64,000 nt of DNA, taken from assembly GCF_905475465.1 (NCBI RefSeq), contig NC_062247.1, positions 186,001 through 250,000 of the forward strand, read 5' to 3'. Position 1 is the stretch's first letter; each line of letters starts with the position of its first letter. Shown here piece by piece: positions 43,528-58,000 of the stretch. Source of the stretch: Pieris napi. Its lineage: Eukaryota > Arthropoda > Insecta > Lepidoptera > Pieridae. Made by a program: the position numbers and the translations under genes. The notes beneath the pieces were generated by a model. The model was not told the DNA's origin, ran no database searches, and worked only from the letters and a program-made list of their open reading frames with translations.

Positions 43528-46500
43528 ATTTAATCAAGATTAATGTGTGGTTTAATCTGTACAAAGAGAAGACAAAGTTACCATAGCTTTTCGTTTGCTC
43601 AAATGACACAACGCCATGAAAAAGGCATGAATTAATAAACACTCGTTCCGTGTTAGTTATCAGGCGCGGCCGCAATTAGCGCGCACGGTAAGGCTCGCGT
43701 ACCGCGCACGCAACGCGCCCTAACGCTAGTCGCGTGCGATTCGATTTAATAATACGCTTGCACGATACTCGAATGGGCCGCCCGAAATAATAAACGATTG
43801 TAATTCGTTACGTAAATAAACAATCACTTATGTTAATTAACTATTAGTCTGAAGACTATTGTTTTTTCAAAACAAAAATGTTCGTAACTGTTCGAGCGAT
43901 TCACGTAAACGACGATCAAACTGAAATAAAATATTCCGTAGAACAATAATAGGGAATCCTCTTAGCTGTGTGCCTTTTATCGCGTCGTGAAATAAAAGAT
44001 CCTATCAAAATTTAAACGCATCTCGCAATCTCGCCGGTTGTTACTTGTTGTTTTAAATTCAAATTGTCCCTACACACCGCTCCGGGAACGCTCCGTCATT
44101 GTGTTATTAAAAGCTTTTCCCGTCTTACTCGACCGTGTCGGATTAATGATGGTGTCTCGTCATACTCAACTAAAATTGTATAAAATTGTACCATTTTATT
44201 TTTCCCAGGGCCACGCCGCCGGCGGTCAGACAGTCTACGTATTCTATTGTCTAATTGCGAGAATATAACGCATATAACTATTAAAACAAATCTGAAAAAT
44301 AAAAGTCGTTCGCAATGTAAAACCGTGACGGGTTTCAAGCACACTGTTATTCGTTTCGTAGTCCAACACTTAATTTAATTTGCGATATGCAAAAGTGCAT
44401 GTAGCAAAATAAATGAATTTAACTGTGCCCAGGCTCACGGCGTTACTCGCTTAACTCGATTTCCCTTTGTGATAATTTCCACAAACAGTCGCGTGGTAGG
44501 AGAGCAGTTTAAATACAAAACAAATTACGTTCCGCCAGGAATGCACGCTAACTTTAATTTTACAACGATAACCACAGACTGAAAGAGTGCCGCTACCGGC
44601 TCGGAGGCAACAATGTGCGTGGTGACTGCACTACAGGAGTTAATTGAAACAGTTAATCCAGCTCTATCTGCTAATGTCAAGTACATCGTTAACGTTATCA
44701 TAGTTCCCATGAGACAAGCAAATAAATGAACAGGGAACTTTGAAGAATAGCTTTTTGGTCTAAAAGCAGAAAACTGTGGTTTTGTCAAGTGAGAAATTGT
44801 GTCACTATTTCCTTGAAAAGGGGAAATTTATTAATGTCCTTTAACATTTACCCGTCCAGATGACTGATTGTATGAGAATGGTAACTAAAAAGTGAGGTCA
44901 TTAATCTTTTTATCTAAGTTCAGAAATTTGCAATTCCCACAAATGACCTGTGTAAAGCGAGCAATAACTTGATTTGCGAATAAATGGCTCGGAATATGAT
45001 CTACCGTTCCACTCTAATGCCTTTTAAAAGTGGGAAATTCCCGTTTATTCCTCCATTGCGCCATTAGTCACGAGGTGCTACCACAAAGTAGGTTTAAAAC
45101 CGCAATCGACAATAAACATTAATGTTTGTCTACGTAAGCTATACAACTGTTTGTGTTTTGTTTTGCATTTCCACGATTCCATACTCAGCAATCGTTTTAC
45201 ACGTACCTATTTTTGTACTGTGTTACGTTTTTTAGCCGTAAGCGTTGGTTTAATAGTATTACTGTAACCGAATACCCTAAATTTTACTCTGTGACTGTGC
45301 GTTATATGAAAAAAGGGGTTCTCTCTGTCTCAACGATTCAACCGACGCAAACTACATTTAATATTTTGAATAGAAGAATATCATCAAAAATAAAAATGTA
45401 GTAAATGCTTAAAGAAATGACGCGGTTATGAAAGATGTAAGTTATGAAAGCTTTCTTGACTGTTAAAAAAGTCGGTAACGAAGCGTTACCTAGTGTACAC
45501 TTAAATCTCCAAGAGATCCAAGTGCATTCAGAAACTACAATCCTTAGAAAGTTAGAGCTACGTGACTAGCAGATCTTAGAGAGTGCAATCTGAGCTTCAG
45601 TTCAGCGCCAATTAGTTTCAACGGCGTCTGTTTAGGGCTGCGGTGGAGCTCCGGGCTTCTAGTGCTCTCGACTCTTAGCTGTTATGTTTCGAGTCTCGAT
45701 GCAATCGCAGTTTGTGAACTCACTTCGATCGCTACTTCATAACGCCCTGCCGTTTTATATCCACGTTGTCAATGGGACTAATTAAAACTCGGTAACGAGC
45801 TAGCTTGTCTGCTTACGCTGAAATAGGCATACGGAAGCATCAATACCCAAGCCAATTAAATTATTACTATCGAATCCTCATCAAAAAGCTAACTAATAAA
45901 CCCTTTCCGATTCTTTATTGGGTCACAAGCCCTGGTTACATATAGTTTTCATAGGTACTTCCAGCCATAGCTTTCGAGTCAAACGGTAGATACAACGAAG
46001 ACGTCTAAAGAACGACTTGAGAAATTAATGGATTCGAAAACTTAGTAGGAACAATCTCGTCGATTCCAACTTCTGCACTAAGAATCTAAGCACGTTTTAA
46101 TTCGCAAGTTTTCGGGCTTGATGACTGCACCCCTTGAGGGGGATCGGTTCGTGACGAGACTCTCGATGCCAACAATAAAAACCTCGAAGGTGGGGCGTTT
46201 CTTTCAGGAAATTAGCTGTCACATTAGTTGGCTATTAACGCCCCGTGTTTTGTTCGATAGAATTTTTCCTCAGTCGAGTTCGGGCGACTAATTTGTCGTG
46301 TCATCGTGAATCATTTGTGTACCTTCGTATAATAGGCCGTGACATATTGTTTTGATCGGGGAGAACGATCTGTATTAATTTAGCATTATTTTTTCCTAAT
46401 TCTGTTTCGCTGCTATTTTTTCAGGCTACGAAAATAATTAAATAATACACGTGTTAGTAATTGTAATAATACAGTTTAAGAGTGCTACACTATTATGTAA

Positions 46501-49500
46501 ACCGAGAGTTCCAGAGCGCGCTACTTAACAACATCAAAGATATATTTACGGAGTGTTTGTCGGTAGAAATCCACTTATTCTCAACTTGACAAATCATAAA
46601 CTATCCAATCTCATTGAGCGGGAAACCCCATTCTGGTAAGCGTTCGCAATCTAGCGCAAGAGGCTGCCTCAAACGGAATTATTACAGCGAGCCACCAATA
46701 ATTCAATGGTATAATTAAGAGAGATTGCTTGTACCGGCCAGCGGCTACATCACTTGGAGCGAATTAAGTTTACGCGGCTAATTATGAGTAATGAGTTATT
46801 TCTCGTTCTGCCTTCAATATTCCTGTGTTTCTGACGTTCTCGTTAATTTTTATTTTCTCTCTTTATCCAGTTTGCGATTTCGCTCGGAAACTAACTCTGG
46901 CTTCAATTAGTTTTCTCGTAGTTAAATGTAATGGGTTACGCTCGGTGAGCATTTCATTACGCGAATGCTTACAACGTTGACACCTTAATTATCGACCAGG
47001 ATCTCAATACTTATTTGACATTGGCCTTCGATTCTTATTGTTACAAGATCAGGATTATCGGAGAAAACATTACTTTGTATTGGGTATAACTATAATAAGC
47101 CAAGGAATATTATTTTATGTGGCATTTTTTGACAATGCGAGCCTATTTTATCTGGAATAGATAGCCTAATTGATTTGAGGTATATGAGGTGATCTCGCAT
47201 TTATTTAATTTAATTGTTCAAATTGGAATTTGTAGATACAATAAGCAGGTACAACAATGCCACGTTGTATTTTTCGTATCTATATAAATAATTGGTAATT
47301 AAAGCCAAACAAAACCTTTGGGTAAATATCTATATTAATAATATTATCACGTTCAGAAGACCGATGAAATTTAAGGAGACAGGACAACTTACTTGCGTAA
47401 AATTAGCATTTCATTCCCTCCAAGTAAGAAACAAACTTCGTAGCAATTGGCAGGAGCGAACTGCGAAGAGTTTAAGTTAAAAAAGCGTTCGTTACAGAGG
47501 ACACACTGAAGTGCAATTAAAGCAAAAGAGTGAAGGATCGCAAGTGAGCTCGCAGCGATCGACTCCGATCGTTTTTTACAATTTTCAAAGCTGTAAAGGT
47601 ACGACTCATGAATACAGATTCGAAATGACACGGTTGTGTGTTCGTTTTTCGGGGGTTGTTTGAAGGTAGTTTGCAGTTCCTCGTACATATGTGACGTGTG
47701 TGGCGTGACTTGTATTTATGAACGGGTTAGTGGCGTGGAAACCAGCCTTTATGGCCCCGCCGCTTTTGTTTCTCTAATACTATTTTTGTAGTTTTCGTTT
47801 GACACGCGTATTCTTTGTTGTGCATGTTTTCTGTTTTGCCAAAGTTGTGAATTTACAGAGCAATTATGGTGACATCGATATATGCCAAGCGTAGGCCCAT
47901 AGTATATGAAACTCTTTTCTAAGTTTAAGCACCGCCATCTTGAATAATCATCTGTCTGAAGAGCTACACACATGGATATGTAAAGCAGACACAGGACTAC
48001 ATCGACACGTCTAATTAGCGCAGTTAGTGCGCGCCTAACGAGTACGTAACAAGGTAAACTTTGCTCACCGTGGAATTTCTGAAGGAGACGTCGCTGTGTG
48101 CGTGTCTTCCGATATCTTTCATTGTTATCTGTGGACAAAAACGTTTTCGATATAATTTGGGTTTTAATTGGATATTGATATTGGATTAACGATTAAAAAG
48201 AAATATCCTACTAATTACACAAGTTTTTTCTCTACAAATTGCCAATGGAACAAATTATTATCAGACGAAGGAAAGAATCGTCGAGAGCTGAAAAACAGAT
48301 ATATTCTTGGAAAGAAAGCCTCGTGTCTACGTTTTAAATAATAACGAAACATAGGAGAGAAAAATACCGAGCTATTAGCTCGTAGGGTGGAGTTATTGTG
48401 CGCAATATATAGAGCACACGTTATATTAAATATTAAGATCGACGGTTCTCGTCGATATGGAACAAATTTTACGCTGTAAAGAATTGGACAATATTTGCAA
48501 CGCTTCCAATATTTGTACGTTAAGATGTTGAAATGTGTTTTCTTTCTTGATTTTTAGTCAAGTTTTCTTGTAACAAGTATGAGAAGTGAATAATGTAAAA
48601 CTTTAAAAAAGCAAGGCCTAATGATTTGTTTGCGCAATGATTAAAGTATTCTCGGTTACAACGTATTCGATCCCAAACATTAGTTTGTGCCGGGCCGTGA
48701 ATGAGCCGAGCTCACATCGGCCAAATGAGCCCAGTATCGGGCGGAACGCAATTTGCAGTAAATAAGGATATCGGTTAGCGTCATTATCCGCCCGCCCTCC
48801 GCCGCCCGCCCTCGCCTTAATGAGTCAGCCTTGAAATAGAGCTGCGTACTCGCCTTTATAGGAAAGTGGTAACTTTTCGAATAGTTTATTTTATTTAGTT
48901 AATTACGAAATTCTGGCGGGAAATTTCATCTTTTACTTAGTACAATGATTTATGTAGCTATAATAATATAATTAAATTAATTATAATAATTATATGTAAT
49001 TGATGTTATTTTTAATTCTTTACGTATGTGTTGCAACGAATCTGCTACAAATGTAGTGGCTTCAGTTCAATACAAGCCGAGCTATCTTATGCTGTTTCCG
49101 CGACACAATAAATCATCCCGCAAGCGACCCACTCCGAGAGCTGCTTACTATAATATAATATATAATCAATACACAATTCCACAAAACACAATATTAATTT
49201 TCAACCTTCACCACAAATATAATTTACTCAGCATTCATCCAGCGACACGTGATATTCACGATGTTGTGTGGCCATTTTCGTTTTAACAATACGTTTCAAG
49301 AACGGTGACAAAGTGTTTAAAATATACAGGCAATAATAATCAACAAACGGCGGCTATTAAAACAAAGCACGCACTTTTACTTCATTAAAATTATTATTTA
49401 ATGTTACAATGTTCAAAAAAACACTCTATATTTAAAGCGAGAAAGTCAGAGCATATTTATGCGTGATTCCATTCCGCAGAGCGTCAATAAGAAAAACGTC

Positions 49501-52500
49501 GGGACAGTTTTAGAATGTTAAACTCAAAATACATACATAAAAAACTCTTAGGCTAAGATAAGATCATAAAACAGCAAGCAGACTGTACTCTTGGGCCGAT
49601 TGACCTAAGCCTATTGCAATTCAAATGAAAGTAATGTAAGGTATCTCACTATATCACACTCTACCCATCATTCGACGTCTGCACTGTCGCGAACTCGTGT
49701 ACATTCCGTTAAAAAATGAATTTTCAATCGTGTGAAACTATCGCTTTTTGCAGACCTGTGTGGAAACGAAGTTTTTGCGTGCGTTCAGATACGATTAGAA
49801 ATTAATTACCACAAAGCATATTACAAAACAATGTGTATATGTGTATGTATAACAGTAATAACTCTTGCTTTTTAAGTCAGTTTTTCCTATAGACAAGAAA
49901 CAACATCGCAATGCCCTTTCGTATGTCATCCCTCATATCATCAATCGTCTTAATCGTAAATTGATGAAAGGTGTACATGCTAATGAGCAGTAATTTTCTG
50001 CGATGTAGGCATATTGTCACGTGAGTGCAGCAGATAGCAGCGGCGCAGTTAACATGAGGTTAACAAAGCCGAGCGACGGGTTCGCGCGTAATTAAAACAA
50101 TGTACTCTTCAACGTGCGCCGACAAATACTGCATAATAATCTATTCAATTACTTTTACACAGTGACGATAGTACAAATAAAAGAATTTTCAATTTTTGGG
50201 CCAACGGTGGGGTTATGCAATTGCGTGGCCCCTTAATTGTTCGTGTAAACGAAATTTGAAAATGTTATGAGTTTAATACGAAATGAAATGGTCTGTGACG
50301 AGGGTAGTTACGTAAACGGCTGTGTCTGTCCGTGAGTCACCCCGCACTGGAAAATCGTTCGGTTTAAGTTCCGCCTCAATGGACAATTATAATTTGTTCG
50401 ATTTATTGAAACGGGAACCACACATACGTTAAACGATTATTGGTTATTCGTATATGGCTGTTTTAATTTAAATAAAATTATATTCAAAAAAATATTTTTT
50501 GTTTAAGCGAGCAGACAGCAAATTAGAGTACGCATCAGTATGTTAAGCCGTGTTCTATTAATATGTAGATCAGATCACTTTTTAATGAAAATATATAATA
50601 CAATTTTATTGCTTCTACGAAGTGACAATTGAGATATATAACTATGTGTTTATGTGAACTATGAAGTATTTCAATAGAGTCAATACATCATATTGTAGAC
50701 TGTGGAAGTAAAGGAATCGATGGAAACAATGAGTCGTTGACACAATGAAGACAACTCGAGACTCAACATATGCGTGAGTATTGTCGCTCCGTCGCGACAA
50801 CTCCACTCCCAACACACTGCCGATAGTCACTTTGCATTGAAAAAATTCAGCTACCACCACACCACAGTCTAGTAACGTTTGCGTAGTGGAGAGAAGACGA
50901 TACTCAGTTTTATTCAAATGCAAAACTATTAAGTAGGATTTGATTTAATTAATAAAAGTTGTTTAACACTATATACAATATCTACAATATCAGTTTTAGA
51001 ATTAGGAATAAGAATTAAATTAGCAAATTTGATTTAATTATTAGAAATTCATATTAAATTGATACATATATTACTTTGAACGGTGTTAATTAGCAAGAAT
51101 TGCAAACAAGTGCGCATTCATATCTACACGATGCCGTAACTGGGGGCGAGAGCTGGTTACAGAATTTTTCAGAGTTAGCTTGATGCCGTACACTGTGGTG
51201 CACTTGTTTTTATTCGTCACTAACGAGTGTAACGCATTGAACTGCGAGAGCCGCCCTCAGCGCCTTTGACGAGCCCCGATTGTTTCGATACAAACGGAAA
51301 CACTCCTCGCCCTAAAAGGTTTTACAACTGAGCCTACACCCAGACTTAGGCTGCATTTCAATGAGAGAACGCGCGGTTTTGCATATTTCACTCGGCAACG
51401 ATGAAAGCAAATAAATACAGGCATTTCATTTCTTTTGAAAAGTTTTTGGCTACAATGTCTCGAACTCGTTTCCAGATCGAGTATAGCTCGGGTCTATAAG
51501 GTATATGCACACATCACCGCTTTAATCGAAATTACTAAAATACGAAGCGGGTTTTAAAACGTTCGTAAACTCGTTTTCCCGGCAGCTTGTCCGCGGACAG
51601 TTTTTCGTGAAAAATGAGCCACCGAATGCGGCGCTTTTAGCCCAGTTTCGGGCAGTCACGGCACGACCGGCCGATTTCCTTCGCCGGTCAATTGGAGTGC
51701 TCCGCTAAATAGCTTCACCTAATAGTGCCGAGGAACTCGCTCAGATTATAAACGATGTGGGAGGTATTTTTTAGGAAATAGATAAATTTTATTCTAGATT
51801 GCAATATGCATGCATTTACAAAACTAATAATGTCCGCCCGTCGAAAGGATCAAGTCCATGCAAAAATAGATTGATCAAAGGGCAGTAATGGTTGTTAAAG
51901 GCAGAGCATTTCGGGACAAGAGCGCATGTTTATTACAGACCGAGCCCGACCCTCGATTTGCATAACCGTCTCGTAATTAGAAACCATCTCCGGTCATCCT
52001 TTGTCCCATTCCACTCAGTCCTAGTCATACGGGCGTTCCGAATTAGTCTTAGCACGTTGTCAGTAAGAGTATTACCATTTCTATATGCACTTAACGGTAA
52101 CGTTTTCACAATAACAATTACAGGATACAAATCTGTATCTGTAATACTTTTATTTTATGCAAAGTAAAAACAATATAAAACTATTTTCGTATTTAACAAT
52201 TTATAAACAACATTTAAGTGACAGGATGATGTTACAGATCTAACGCAAATTTTAATTGCTTTGATAAAAACTTGGCAATAGCATTTTCAAAATAGGTTGC
52301 ATACACTTTTGGAAATGCTGTATGAATATGCATATTTGTGTCGACGGCATGTTAACGAAACAGCCGGCTGCAAAGAGCTCCATAAATAATTAATTTGTGT
52401 GTTTGCATCCTTAATGCGGTGTAATGTTAATCGGCTCGGCTTTTACTACTCTTACCACATTGCAGGCAAATAAAATTACGCAACATTACATTTTAAAGCT

Positions 52501-54890
52501 TTGTATTGACTTATTCATCGAAATTACCCCAACTTTTGATAATGCCCACAACAGAGGCAACTAGTAAATTCAGAGTTCGAAAGACATACAAGGTTGTATA
52601 AGAAATAAATACATGCAAAATATTATCTAGCTTCAATGAAGTTATACATGTATATCATTTGGTAAGGGTGTACAATTAAAATAACTATATAAACATTCCA
52701 AATGATACTTGGCGACTCTGAAAAGGGAAAGCTTCAATATGTACGGCCTGTTCACGTCTAATTACAATTTTAATGCGTACACACCTTCCGAAGGGGTCGT
52801 TAGTTCTACATTATATAGAACACAATGGTAAGAAAAATAAGCAGACAGGTGGAGAGGCACGTTCCGTGGCTGAGGGCCCTTGCCTCGTCATTACCGCCCT
52901 TCTAAGCTGCTTTCCATTATTTTGTAAGGTTTACTCACTGTTACCGAGTCAAATAAAAAAACAAACGTCGATCATAATTGGGCAACTTGGCGAATAGAAT
53001 GTAACGGATACCAAAGCTAAGCTATACATTTAAGCTTTCATATAATAGTATTAATGCGTTGCGTGTTAAAACTGTAAATAGTTTAGTGTCGGTACAGTGA
53101 GTAAAGCAGCAGTAGCCCCGTACTAAACATAAACAATAGAACAAATGATAGCCGTGATAAATGTTCGTCTCAGAAATGGCGCTCATTCCCGATTGATTGC
53201 GGATCATTCCGACAATGGAAAATTGCCTTTAGGCGCCTAATATCCGCTGCCTTTCAACTGAATGAAGCCTATTCTTTTTCGAACTGTATCAATTTGCAAT
53301 AGCATTCTGTTTTCCTAAAGTTCTGGAATCATGAAGAATTAATTTATATTATGCTCAGTATAATACTTTCTTTATTTACGACCTGTGTGTAAAGATATTT
53401 TTCATGTCGACATGGGTGGGTCAATCATTATATTAATTTGGAAAATATATCTGTGTGCGTATTGCTGGATGCTTTCGAAGTTCTCCGAAACGGGCGCAAG
53501 TACGTTCCTTGTAATTCGGGTGGAGTTGGCGCGCGATCGGATTCACTTGTTTTAACTCCGCTTATTTATTGCCGAGACAGTAATCGAATGTGAAACGGGA
53601 GGGGGGCTGCGATCGGATTAGGGGATTTTTTGTAGACAGTAAAAACGGATTCCGCTTTAGATTAAGAGCTCGGCTTACTGTCTTTTGCCTTGTAAAGAGA
53701 TATCTATTAGCGTTTAAAGTGTTACTTGAACTACTGAAGCCCCTTGACATCCAACACGTACAGAGGTGATGGACAGTTTATATGGAAATCACATTAAGTA
53801 TCCCTACGGTATCATCGCATAGTTTCTAATTGTTTTCTAGAACATTAAAATTGCAAGTTAAGTAGATTTCTCTTCCTCTTGATTGAAAACTAATAAATCA
53901 ATTTTGTTCTTTGATGAGTTTAAGTGATTCTCTGAAAAATTCGTTCTGCATTAAATAAAGCCCAAAGCTGGCCACAATTGACTCGTGTGTACTCGCAATA
54001 CGAGGGATATTGCAATTGATACGGGCCCTTCAGGCGGTCTGCGGTCGCCGCTATAGTTATTTCATTAGTGTTAAGCGATTAATCAGTGACCGACACAGAA
54101 AGTGGAGGGGCTCAGGGGGAAGGCACCCTCGTGTGGGCTTCACGCTCCACCTAATGTTGGAGATTGAGGATTTCAACGGATTTCTGCACCTTTTGTTGGA
54201 ATTATTTTTTGTTTAAGTTTATTCAGTTCAATTAGAAGAATAAGTGGGTTTAAACATAACTTTAAATTAACAAGTCTCTCGCTGACCACACTGTTGAACT
54301 CAACGTTTGAGTTATGTAAATGAATAGTTAAGTTAGTTACTGTTCAGTATTCGTTTAAACAAAAGAACTGTTTAACAACTGAAACTATATTTACATAAAT
54401 ACCTTAACCGTTGTTAAAACGATAACAAAAGTTATCGCGGCAAAAGCAGTCTAAGAGAAGAAAAATGAGGGATGTGACGTCACAGGCGCGACGAACGGGC
54501 ACTAATGTCCCACTCGGAGTTGCTATTTTATTCGGAATTCTGACAGAATTATTTTATATTCCCAACACTACAATGAGTAAGTGAATTGCCTTTGTCATGA
54601 TTCTTTCATATATTTTTGTTATTCATCAGTATGATTAAGGAATATTGGTTATTTCTAGAAAAAGTAATAAATCTGTTACAAACTGATTCGTCTAAAATAT
54701 TACATTAAATAGAAAAAAACTAGATGTCGATAAATATGTTGGAAAACAAGTCAAAACATTTTTTAAATAATTCAAATAAAACCTTGCAACTCATACACTA
54801 AATTTTACTGTTTTAGTTTTGTGTAAATAACTATATTATATACCCTAATGTATAATGTATTTTGCACTTCTTGCTTACCTTATCTAATTT
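43528..54890. other. Long gene-free AT-rich region
   Basis: Frames are short; the longest (minus strand 48138-47749, 129 codons) has no recognisable domain. CpG-rich islands at about 43660-43745 (CGCGTACCGCGCACGCAACG) and about 48780-48840 (CGCCCGCCCTCCGCCG) stand out. No RNA gene recognised. Confidence 0.4.
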
Positions 54891-54894
54891 TTTT

Positions 54895-55035
54895 TTTCAA
54901 CAGTGGTTGTCTTAAAACAGATCGCTCCAAAGCGATAAGGCCGCCAGTTGCCCTCCTTTTCATTTATTTTTGTAAATTTTATTATGTTATTGCAACGAAG
55001 TATTAATATTTAATAAATAAATAAAATAAATGAAT
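54895..55035 (+). mobile_element. LINE 3' end (truncated)
   Basis: The words CAGTGGTTGTCTTAAAACAG, ATCGCTCCAAAGCGATAAGG and CCGCCAGTTGCC followed by T-rich DNA and an AATAAATAAATAAAATAAAT tail match the style of lepidopteran L1/Jockey-type 3' UTRs. The CGCTCC.AAGCGATAAGGCCGCC portion is the most diagnostic. No coding part remains. Confidence 0.6.
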
Positions 55036-55039
55036 GAAT

Positions 55040-58000
55040 TAAAAATTAAATTCTAAATCATTTACGTCGAATCAAAGTAATTTTTAAAATTGTATACCTA
55101 CTATAATTAGCAATTAACTAGCTTTCCGTCGCACTATTTCATTACACTTTAATGGTAGAAAATCAATACTACTAAGGAATCCTTGCATGATGAGGCCGAC
55201 CGACCGTATCTGGACGATCGCTAATGAAACTACTAGTCGTAAGCTCGTCCCCTGGTTTCCTGTGGATTTATTTCAGGACTGATAGCGTTCCCCTCACGCA
55301 ATTTAACTAAGATGTATAAGAAAGAAGTTATACGAATTGTCTTCGATTTAATGTTATTCAATTCGTTTCAACAAATGATTCAGAAACTATTGTTATAAAA
55401 GCGGTTCAAATCAATTAAAATGGTTACAAAGATAATACAAAGTAGCAGACGATATGTAAAAAGTTTTCGCCGCAAAGTATGTCACGTCCGGAGCGGTGAT
55501 TTGTTTCAATTTATTTCAATTGCGCGGTAAATGTCAATATGTATAGGCAAATGGCTTTAAAACTATTTCGAGAAATAATTGAAGTCAGAGGCGAAGAAGC
55601 AAAGTCAATAAACATAAGCTTCGATTAACGATATCGGTACTGCGTATTAGCTCGATGGGATCCGACTCGATTCCTCAGGATTTATGTGTAAGCTAGTGAG
55701 ATTCACTCCGAGATTGTTGAGCAAACAAATCGACTTCCAGCGTTATTACCGACTTAACATAATCTATATTAGACAATCGTATTCGGTGATGGAATCCATT
55801 CCATGCGAGCATCTTCCTCTGCCAACTTGCGGTATTGTTATTTGCTCATAGCATTTTGTAGACTATATATATTATATATACTAGTAAAATAAACATATTG
55901 GTGAACTATTATAATACATTAAAATTATTTTTCACTTCTCTCTACTTGCGCACTATCACAGACATAACGAATATGTAATGGTAATGTAATATCGTATGTA
56001 CTATAAACAGTTCAATTACTCTTCGTACATAAACCGAGAGTCGTAAAGCCGCGGGTTTATGGAGTGCCTACGTTCACGTTGACAAATTAAATTACAGGCA
56101 GTAACAAGCGTTTGATATCTCGTAAAAACTTTGTCCAACCGTAATGAAATACGTTCAGAAGTTATAATTACCGCAAAATTACCGAATCAAAATCAAATAT
56201 ATATTATACCGCTCTGTTTTGTAAAGTGTAAATCAGAATAATGTGATACAATTTACTTGAAATATACTAACAGTGTCAAAAAAGTCGACTTCACTGAAAT
56301 CAGATTTCCAAATGAAACAAACTTTAGTTGACTTATTCCCAAAGGGGTATTTCTTTGGCTGTAATCACGCAATTGTGGAAATATGTGAAAGTTCCTGAAA
56401 CAGTTGAGTCCTTAACTATTGTTTCGCACACCTCCAAGAAGTACGTAGTTAGTTGTAATCCCGGTCGAGTTGTTCGCTTCGATTTGGAGGGGGGGGGATG
56501 CATTAGGGGGGAATTTTAAACCGATTACTGGTACGTGCCAGCGATTAGTTCTAAACCAACAGTTCAATTTATTTAATGTTCAAGTTGTTAGTTACAATGA
56601 ACGTGTCCGGTACAATACAAGGAAGTATACGGCATTTTCATTATTCCTTTAACTAGGTATTTTCAAGTTACTTAGCTAAATGAAATAAATTTATTGCAGC
56701 TACTGAGTTAAATTTTATGTTAAATTCCGATTTCAAACTACATTTTCACATTAAAGCAAATAACCCAGTATAGGATTTTCCACAGAAATGCAAAACTGTA
56801 ATTTTTCATCCTCTCAATTGTAACTCGAGGGCGGAGATGAAACCACAGTAGATAGAATTAAAATAGTAGCATACTGTTGAAAAAATAATCGAGGCTACAC
56901 CATTTATTTAAATGGCACACTGTAAATGAATAGTTATTTGTGCTTATAACTCGACTGTTAAGATTGCAATTCGTATTAAGTAAATATGCAGTGAATCGAT
57001 AACCCACTTACTGTGTAGCTCTTGTATAATTCGTGGGAGGGAAAATTTTAAACCTACGAGTACGTTGGTTATACTTGCTTAAACTGAAACCATGCAGTAC
57101 TGTGGGTAAAACATATAATACATGGAGTATTTCGTGTAAATGGCGGCCGCGCCGCAGGATGTTCTCGGGTGAATATTCGAGATGCTACGCCCGACTCACT
57201 CGCGCCAAAAGAAATTTCCTTCTGTTGCGTTTCCTTGATAATTTCTTTCCTCACATTGAATATATTTTGCAATCATTTAATTCAAAAATTGGCACCGATA
57301 AAGAAGACAGGGATGCATTTAATATAGAATGAAGCTAAAAGTAAGCTTTTACGCTTAAAGCCTCCATTGCTGAATAATGCATTCTCTCTACCTCATTCGC
57401 ACTACTTATTAAATTATACAACTCACATTTCACGAAAATGCAGTAAAAATCGCACAGTAAGCCGGCTCTATTGTAGAGCAGAGATTTACTAGGGACACCT
57501 GTGCGCGACACTTTTTCCGGACACTAGCTGTCAGCGACACTTTATTATATAGTGCCCGAGAGCGACCGCGGTGTCCCGCTGCCGCGAGTTAGACGTTACG
57601 TGTTTTATTGTCCGCCACTGCTTTTGATAATTTATGGGAAGTGCTTAACAAAACACCTAGATTTTTATTTAGAACAGTATTGAATTCAGAGCAATTGTAA
57701 TTCTAATGCTAAAAATTACCCGGCAATTTAGAATAATTTCGAAACCAAACAACCCCGGTATTACGAGTATATGCGACGTACAAATAATCTGCGGCACGAT
57801 TGTTGCTACGTTAGTACGGGCGGCGTAGGACGAAGGGCGGGCGGCATTATAATATCAATTAGCATAGAGAGCAGTCCACAGTGGGTTGGCGTTGCCGGCC
57901 GATTGAATAATCAATCAGACAAATGCAAATATGGCCGCAACAGGCGACGTCCGATCTGTTTTTGGAGCCAAGTGGCTGAATACAAACGGAATCGCAAAGT

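Noticed and set aside
47749..48138. 129-codon minus-strand frame
   Set aside because: No recognisable domain, no splice sites in phase, composition like flanking DNA.
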